Source of the DNA: Serratia nevei
Lineage (GTDB): Bacteria > Pseudomonadota > Gammaproteobacteria > Enterobacterales > Enterobacteriaceae
Assembly (NCBI RefSeq): GCF_024160145.1
Contig: NZ_JAMYWQ010000005.1
Coordinates: 1 to 64,000, forward strand
Reading direction: 5' to 3'
DNA: 64,000 bases
A model generated the notes under the pieces. The model made no database searches. It was not told where the DNA came from and was given only the letters and a program-made list of their open reading frames with translations. Below, piece after piece: positions 59,390 through 64,000 of the stretch (its first letter is position 1; each line of letters opens with the position of its first letter). A program made the translations under genes and the position numbers.

Positions 59390-61078
59390 GTGAACATAAA
59401 CGTCGCTAGTTTGTTAAACGGTAACTACATTCTGTTACTGTTCGTGGTACTCGCACTGGGGCTGTGCCTCGGTAAACTCCGTCTGGGCTCTGTCCAACTC
59501 GGTAATTCCATTGGCGTTTTGGTGGTTTCGCTGCTGCTCGGCCAGCAACACTTCGCCATTAACACCGAGGCGCTGAATCTCGGCTTTATGCTGTTTATTT
59601 TCTGCGTTGGCGTGGAAGCCGGGCCTAACTTTTTCTCGATTTTCTTCCGCGACGGCAAAAATTACCTGATGCTGGCGCTGGTGATGGTCGGCTCGGCGAT
59701 GGTGATCGCCATCGGTCTTGGCAAGCTGTTCCACTGGGACATCGGCCTGACCGCCGGCATGCTGGCCGGCTCGATGACCTCGACGCCGGTGCTGGTGGGC
59801 GCCGGCGACACGCTGCGCAACACCATCGTCAATGGCCCGGCGCTGCTGGCGGCGCAGGATCATCTGAGCCTCGGCTACGCCCTCACCTACCTGATCGGCT
59901 TGGTCAGCCTGATCTTCGGCGCGCGCTACCTGCCGAAGCTGCAGCACCAGGATCTGTCCACCTCCGCCCAGCAGATCGCCCGTGAACGCGGCCTGGACAC
60001 CGACAGCCAGCGCAAGGTCTACCTGCCGGTGATCCGCGCCTACCGCGTCGGCCCCGAGCTGGTGGCCTGGGCCGACGGCAAGAACCTGCGCGAACTGGGC
60101 ATCTATCGCCAAACCGGCTGTTACATCGAACGCATCCGCCGTAACGGCATTCTGGCCAACCCGGACGGTGACGCGGTGCTGCAGGTGGGCGACGAGATCT
60201 CGCTGGTCGGCTACCCGGACGCCCACGCACGGCTGGACCCGAGCTTCCGCAACGGTAAGGAAGTGTTCGATCGCGATCTGCTCGACATGCGCATCGTGAC
60301 CGAAGAGATCGTGGTGAAGAACAGCAACGCGGTGAACAAGCGCCTGAGCCAGCTGAAGCTGACCGACCACGGCTGCTTCCTCAACCGCGTGATCCGTAGC
60401 CAAATTGAAATGCCGATCGACGACAGCATCGTGCTCAACAAAGGCGACGTGCTGCAGGTGAGCGGCGACGCGCGCCGGGTGAAGAGCGTGGCGGAGAAGA
60501 TTGGCTTTATCTCGATCCACAGCCAGGTGACCGACCTGCTGGCGTTCTGCGCCTTCTTCATCATCGGCCTGCTGATCGGCCAGATCACCATTCAGTTCAG
60601 TAACTTCTCGTTCGGCATCGGCAACGCCGCCGGCCTGCTGATGTCCGGCATCATGCTCGGCTTCCTGCGCGCCAACCACCCGACCTTCGGCTACATTCCG
60701 CAGGGCGCGCTGAACATGGTGAAAGAGTTCGGCCTGATGGTATTTATGGCGGGCGTGGGCCTGAGCGCCGGTGCCGGCATCGGCCACAGCCTCGGGGCGG
60801 TCGGCGGCCAGATGCTGATCGCCGGGCTTATCGTCAGCCTGGTGCCGGTGGTTATCTGCTTCCTGTTCGGCGCCTACGTGCTGCGCATGAACCGCGCCCT
60901 GCTGTTCGGTGCGATTATGGGCGCCCGCACCTGCGCGCCGGCGATGGAGATCATCAGCGATACCGCACGCAGCAACATCCCGGCGCTGGGCTATGCCGGC
61001 ACCTACGCCATCGCTAACGTGCTGTTAACGCTGGCGGGTTCACTCATCGTGGTGCTATGGCCGGGCATACTCGGCTGA
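59390..61078 (+). CDS. ybjL: putative transporter YbjL (AAE family)
   Basis: The protein has 562 residues from the GTG at 59390 ([20 protein letters not shown]), as in E. coli [15 protein letters not shown]. It is a member of the aspartate:alanine exchanger family. Two blocks of about five membrane segments (about 10-190 and 375-560) flank two cytoplasmic RCK_C (TrkA-C) domains (about 205-370). [14 protein letters not shown] and [16 protein letters not shown] are the family half-repeat motifs. The substrate is not established here. rybB follows 93 bases downstream. Confidence 0.94.
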   Translation: MNINVASLLNGNYILLLFVVLALGLCLGKLRLGSVQLGNSIGVLVVSLLLGQQHFAINTEALNLGFMLFIFCVGVEAGPNFFSIFFRDGKNYLMLALVMVGSAMVIAIGLGKLFHWDIGLTAGMLAGSMTSTPVLVGAGDTLRNTIVNGPALLAAQDHLSLGYALTYLIGLVSLIFGARYLPKLQHQDLSTSAQQIARERGLDTDSQRKVYLPVIRAYRVGPELVAWADGKNLRELGIYRQTGCYIERIRRNGILANPDGDAVLQVGDEISLVGYPDAHARLDPSFRNGKEVFDRDLLDMRIVTEEIVVKNSNAVNKRLSQLKLTDHGCFLNRVIRSQIEMPIDDSIVLNKGDVLQVSGDARRVKSVAEKIGFISIHSQVTDLLAFCAFFIIGLLIGQITIQFSNFSFGIGNAAGLLMSGIMLGFLRANHPTFGYIPQGALNMVKEFGLMVFMAGVGLSAGAGIGHSLGAVGGQMLIAGLIVSLVPVVICFLFGAYVLRMNRALLFGAIMGARTCAPAMEIISDTARSNIPALGYAGTYAIANVLLTLAGSLIVVLWPGILG

Positions 61079-61138
61079 TCGATTAGCGGGAGAGATGAAT
61101 CGGCGATAAAAATATTTTGATTTTTTTGTCGCCGGCCA

Positions 61139-61165
61139 GAACTTTCGTTGGGGGCCGCAGTCTGA
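61139..61165 (+). promoter_or_regulatory. sigma-E promoter of rybB
   Basis: GAACTT (61139-61144) and TCTGA (61161-61165) are separated by 16 bases, which matches the RpoE consensus (GGAACTT-N16-TCTGA type). Transcription would start about 6 bases later at the G of GCCACTG, as for E. coli rybB. Confidence 0.88.
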
Positions 61166-61171
61166 ATTAGT

Positions 61172-61250
61172 GCCACTGCTTTTCTTTGATGTCCCCATTT
61201 TGTGGAGCCCGATAATCCCGCCTTTTAGGTTCAAGATTATCGGGTTTTTT
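61172..61250 (+). ncRNA. rybB: RybB small RNA
   Basis: This 79-base RNA has the invariant 5' end GCCACTGCTTTTCTTTG, the seed that pairs with outer-membrane protein mRNAs through Hfq. The middle part continues GATGTCCCCATTTTGTGG. The 3' terminator stem is GCCCGATAAT...ATTATCGGGTTTTTT, which differs from E. coli in the stem sequence but keeps the pairing. RybB is made by sigma-E during envelope stress and shuts down porin synthesis. It lies downstream of ybjL, as in E. coli. Confidence 0.95.
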
Positions 61251-61330
61251 GTTGTCTTGAAAAAACACCCTTATAAAACAATGCAATGCACATAACTACC
61301 CTGTGGCGACAAAGTGGCGACAGCCATTTT
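61225..61330. other. attL: probable attachment-site region (ogr side) at the rybB 3' end
   Basis: Host sequence ends at or just after the rybB terminator, and phage ogr starts reading from 61585 towards it. Two direct repeats GTGGCGAC (61303-61310 and 61314-61321), 11 bases apart, look like integrase arm sites. The core probably includes part of the rybB terminator or its T tract; the matching site lies outside the window. Confidence 0.55.
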
Positions 61331-61338
61331 ACGGGCAT

Positions 61339-61362
61339 AAAAAAACCTGCTTTCGCAGGCTT
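61339..61362 (-). terminator. ogr/D terminator
   Basis: On the minus strand AAGCCTGC-GAAA-GCAGGTTTTTTT follows 5 bases after the ogr stop. It is a typical end for the leftward late transcript. Confidence 0.85.
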
Positions 61363-61366
61363 CTTG

Positions 61367-61585
61367 TTAAATCCAAAGTGTTCCCTGATTGCTTCGCGTT
61401 GGGTGTGGCGGAGCAATATCAACTTTGCCCGGTGATACGATCTGCCGCTGAATAGATTCCAACGTCACAAAAGTACAACTGCAATTTATGTTTTGGCATT
61501 GATGATAACGCTCTTTAGTGTTCTCACTTAGATACCGGCTTGTGCGGGCATGGGCGGCAGTTCGGCAAAGCGGGCAATGCATCAT
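61367..61585 (-). CDS. ogr: phage late-gene activator Ogr/Delta zinc finger
   Basis: The 72-residue protein is clearly of the P2 Ogr type. The zinc-binding cysteines are C4-x2-C7 (HCPLC) and C30-x4-C35 (CQNINC), with AHARTSRYLSENTKERYHQ between them nearly as in P2. Ogr binds P2 late promoters and contacts the alpha subunit of RNA polymerase. It is intact although its target late genes are mostly deleted. It could therefore act in trans on late promoters of the left prophage or a satellite of the P4 type. Confidence 0.95.
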   Translation of the reverse strand: MMHCPLCRTAAHARTSRYLSENTKERYHQCQNINCSCTFVTLESIQRQIVSPGKVDIAPPHPTRSNQGTLWI

Positions 61586-61684
61586 GTTGATATTCCCTTC
61601 TCAATCTCTCATTTGTCGCGATAATACTCCGCCCGATCGAGAACAAAACCACCTTTAAGTGAATTTACAAAGCATCAATTCACA

Positions 61685-62150
61685 TTACGAGACTTCATAA
61701 ATCACATCCGACAGCAAAACCTCAAACTCCAGCGCCGTCGTAAAGCCTCCGTTACTCAGATTATGAGTGACTTTGCTCACTATCCAGTCTTGCGCATCGA
61801 TCGCCGCTTTAAACCCGCTGACGCGTACCGGCGTTTCCGGGGTGATGTTGGCCCGGCCCATCGCCAGCGACAGTGAGAACTCAGCCACACCGCGCTGAAG
61901 CTTTTCCCACTTGGCCTGTGCGGCGCGCATTGCGGCGGCCTTGGTGGCGTAAATTTTGGTGATCGCAAACACGTTATCGTCAGCCCCCACCAGATAATCG
62001 CCTTTCGCCGCCTCCACCGGTTTCCCCGTTTTTTTGCTGCTGCCCGGCTTCGCCTTCGGGTGTTGCAGCGCGCGCAAATGCTGCTCTTTTGGCTTGCGCT
62101 GCAGCTTCACTTTCTTCGGCTTCGGCTGTTTGGTATTGAGCCAGCTCGCC
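61685..62150 (-). pseudogene. D: gene D (late control/tail protein), C-terminal part only
   Basis: About 155 codons give the C-terminal part of gpD, a baseplate hub-like tail protein, from about SWLNTKQPKPKKVKLQRKPKE to the stop. GVAEFSLSLAMGRANITPETP and GFKAAIDAQDW are family blocks. P2 gpD has about 387 residues, so more than half is missing. The 5' end runs into antisense of terminase gene P near 62150. The ATG at 62185 comes from that joined sequence and has no sensible ribosome binding site. Confidence 0.88.
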
Positions 62151-63341
62151 GTAGCCAGTAAGGCGCAGGCGCATGTATTCCGCAATTACATCATTGATTT
62201 TGCGCGGCTTGTCGAGGTTGACCTGAAAGGCGATCCGATGGTGCTGCCGAACGGCGCCCGCCTGATGTTCCTCGGCACCAACGTGCGCACCGCGCAGAGC
62301 TACACCGGCAATCTGTATCTTGATGAGTATTTCTGGATACCGAAGTTTCAGGAGCTGCGCAAAGTCGCCAGCGGGATGTCGCTGCACAAGAAATGGCGCA
62401 CTACCTACTTTTCCACGCCGTCGAGTCTGGCGCACTCCGCTTATCCGTTCTGGTCGGGGGAACTGTTCAACAAAGGCCGCCGCAGCAAAGCCGATCACGT
62501 TCAGCTCGACCTCAGCCACAGCCACCTGTCAAAAGGCGTGCTGTGCGGCGATGGGCAATGGCGCCAGATTGTCACGGTTGAGGATGCGCTGACCGGCGGC
62601 TGTAACCTGTTCGACCTCGATCAGCTGTCGCTCGAATACAGCCCGGCTGAGTATCAGAACTTGCTGATGTGTGAATTTGTGGACGATACCGCGTCGGTAT
62701 TCCCGTTCGCCGAGCTGCAAGGCTGCATGGTCGATACGCTGGAAGAGTGGGAAGACTTCAACCCTTACGCCGTGCGGCCGTTCGGTTATCGCCCGGTGTG
62801 GATCGGCTACGACCCATCGGAAGCCAACGGCGGCGACAGCGCCGGGTGCGCGGTGATCGCGCCGCCAATGGTGGCCGGGGGCAAGTTCCGCGTGCTCGAG
62901 CGCCACCAGTGGCAGGGCATGAACTTTGCCGCTCAGGCCCAGAAGATTAAAGACCTGACCGAAAAATATTGCGTGGAGTACATCGGCATCGATGCGACCA
63001 CCGTCGGCCAAGGTGTTTTCCAGTTGGTGCGCGAGTTCTTCCCGGCCGCGCGGGAGATCAAATACACCCCGTAAATCAAAACCGCCATGGTGCTGAAGGC
63101 AAAAGACACCATCGGGCGCGGCTGTCTGGAATACGACACCAGCCACACCGACATCACCGCCGCCTTTATGGCGATCCGCAAAACCATGACCGCCAGCGGC
63201 GCGCGCTCCACCTACACCGCCAGCCGCAGCGAAGAAGCCAGCCACGCCGATGTCGCGTGGGCAATCATGCACGCCCTCTTAAACGAACCGCTGACCGCAG
63301 GCAGCGGCCACAGCAGCCCGAATATTTTGGAGTTTTACTGA
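62150..63341 (+). pseudogene. P: gene P (terminase ATPase subunit), truncated and interrupted
   Basis: From about codon ASKAQAHVFRNYI to the stop at 63339-63341 this is the middle and C-terminal part of P2-type terminase large subunit (GDPMVLPNGARLMFLGTN; YLDEYFWIPKFQEL; QGCMVDTLEEWEDF; WIGYDPSE). The N-terminal ATPase start (about 190 codons) is missing. An ochre TAA at 63072-63074 splits the frame between YTP and IKTAMVLKAKDT. Relatives have an acidic or other sense codon there (often YSPE-VKT-like), so a single change such as GAA to TAA would explain it. The stop overlaps the Q start (TGATG). Confidence 0.92.
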
Positions 63342-64000
63342 TGAGCAAGCGCAAAGGCCGCAAGGCATTTACCCCCCGGCACCAGCCCCTGCAACAAAGC
63401 AGGAACAGGATTTTGAGGCGTTTACCTTTGGCGAGCCGTCGGCTGTGCTGGATAAGCGGGAAATTCTGGATTACATCGAATGCACGACCAATGGGAAGTG
63501 GTACGAACCGCCAATCTCATTCGATGGGCTGGCACGTAGCGTGCGCGCCGCCGTGCATCACAGCTCGCCGATGTACGTTAAGCGCAACATTTTGGCGTCT
63601 ACATTCATCCCACACCGGCTGTTAAGTCAGCAGGAATTTAGCCGCTATGCGCTGGATTATCTGGTGTTCGGCAACGCCTATTTAGAAGAGCACCAAAACA
63701 GGCTCGGCGCGCCGCTGCAGCTGCAGCTGCAGCTGAAATCCTCTCCTGCCAAGTACACGCGGTGCGGTGTGGAGCGCGGCGTTTACTGGTTTGTTCAGGA
63801 CTGGAAAGGGGCGCACCAATTTGCGCCTGGGAGCGTTTTTCATCTGATTGAACCGGACATTAATCAGGAACTGTACGGCCTGCCGGAGTACCTCAGTGCG
63901 CTTAACTCCGCCTGGCTGAATGAGGCGGCGACGCTGTTTCGCCGTAAGTATTACCAGAACGGGGCGCACGCCGGTTACATCCTGTATATGACCGACGCCG
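63341..64000 (+). pseudogene. Q: gene Q (portal protein), frameshifted and cut by window edge
   Basis: The ATG at 63341 gives MSKRKGRKAFTP; after this the portal frame continues one phase away (PAPATKQEQDFEAFTFGEP, YIECTTNGKWYEPP, FDGLARSVRAAVHHSS and on to the window end). The break is at a run of six C (63372-63377); a seventh C would restore one frame. P2 Q starts likewise (KRK...ALPAPEQ, FGEPEPVLDRREL). A CTGCAG repeat at 63714-63735 inserts LQLQLQLK. It is a pseudogene unless the C run is a sequencing slip. Confidence 0.9.
63714..63735 (+). repeat. CTGCAG tandem repeat in portal gene
   Basis: Three full CTGCAG units plus a partial unit encode alternating Leu-Gln (LQLQLQL). P2 has no such run at this place (GVLTLEPALAKYT), so it looks like a local expansion. 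Confidence 0.75.

Larger units (their letters stand above)
61251..64000. mobile_element. remnant of a second P2-like prophage
   Basis: ogr and the end of gene D (leftward) are followed directly by the ends of gene P and gene Q (rightward). In P2 these are the two outer parts of the late region; all genes between D and P (tail, lysis, head) are gone. P has a stop codon and Q a frameshift, so this element cannot make particles. It probably continues to the right with cos, A and int. Confidence 0.92.

Noticed and set aside
62034-62149. Start of the terminase frame at 62034
   Set aside because: These codons are antisense to gene D (Cys/Phe-rich and unlike terminase). The terminase homology begins only near 62150, after the deletion join.

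Overview
The window looks like a chromosome segment of an enterobacterium of the Serratia type, most likely close to S. marcescens. It is GC-rich, and the proteins read as close relatives of the E. coli 19-20 min region in the same order, but without several E. coli genes (dmsABC, serW, aqpZ, nfsA). The assignment comes from remembered protein families and gene order, since no search was run.

Layout. (1) About 1-6165 is the early/lysogeny end of a P2-like prophage. The leftward operon cox - fil-like - B - orf80 - orf81 - orf82 - orf83 - A carries replication and excision functions. The rightward genes C (repressor) and int lie against the 5' end of the host gene pflA. (2) About 6168-61250 is core chromosome: pflA, ycaD, serS, rarA, lolA, ftsK, lrp, trxB, cydDC, aat, infA, clpA, clpS, cspD, macB, macA, ybjX, ybjD, lysO, hcp-hcr, poxB, ltaE, a DUF1294 membrane protein, ybjT, ybjS, amiD, a DUF3300 lipoprotein, ybjQ, ybjP, artPIQM, artJ, rlmC, ybjO, potFGHI, ybjN, rimK, ybjC, grxA, ybjM, ybjL and the small RNA gene rybB with a sigma-E promoter. 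(3) About 61251-64000 is a second, decayed P2-like prophage that begins directly after the rybB terminator. It holds ogr, the 3' part of gene D joined to the 3' part of terminase gene P (the tail, head and lysis block is deleted), and portal gene Q. P carries an in-frame ochre codon and Q a frameshift in a C tract.

Working groups of genes: cytochrome bd assembly and thiol export with cydDC and trxB; ClpS-ClpA N-degron proteolysis with the aat transferase that makes N-degrons; anaerobic and nitrosative functions with pflA and hcp-hcr; arginine uptake (art, with tandem ARG-box-like sites) and putrescine uptake (pot); and envelope functions with lolA, amiD, macAB, ybjP and rybB.

No convincing new multi-gene system is visible. 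The most interesting points are the two co-oriented P2-like prophages with their junctions at pflA and rybB, the one-step D/P deletion, a long RNA-like hairpin between infA and clpA, the DUF3300 lipoprotein insertion, and the left window edge, which falls at the place where P2-like phages usually carry cargo or defence genes.
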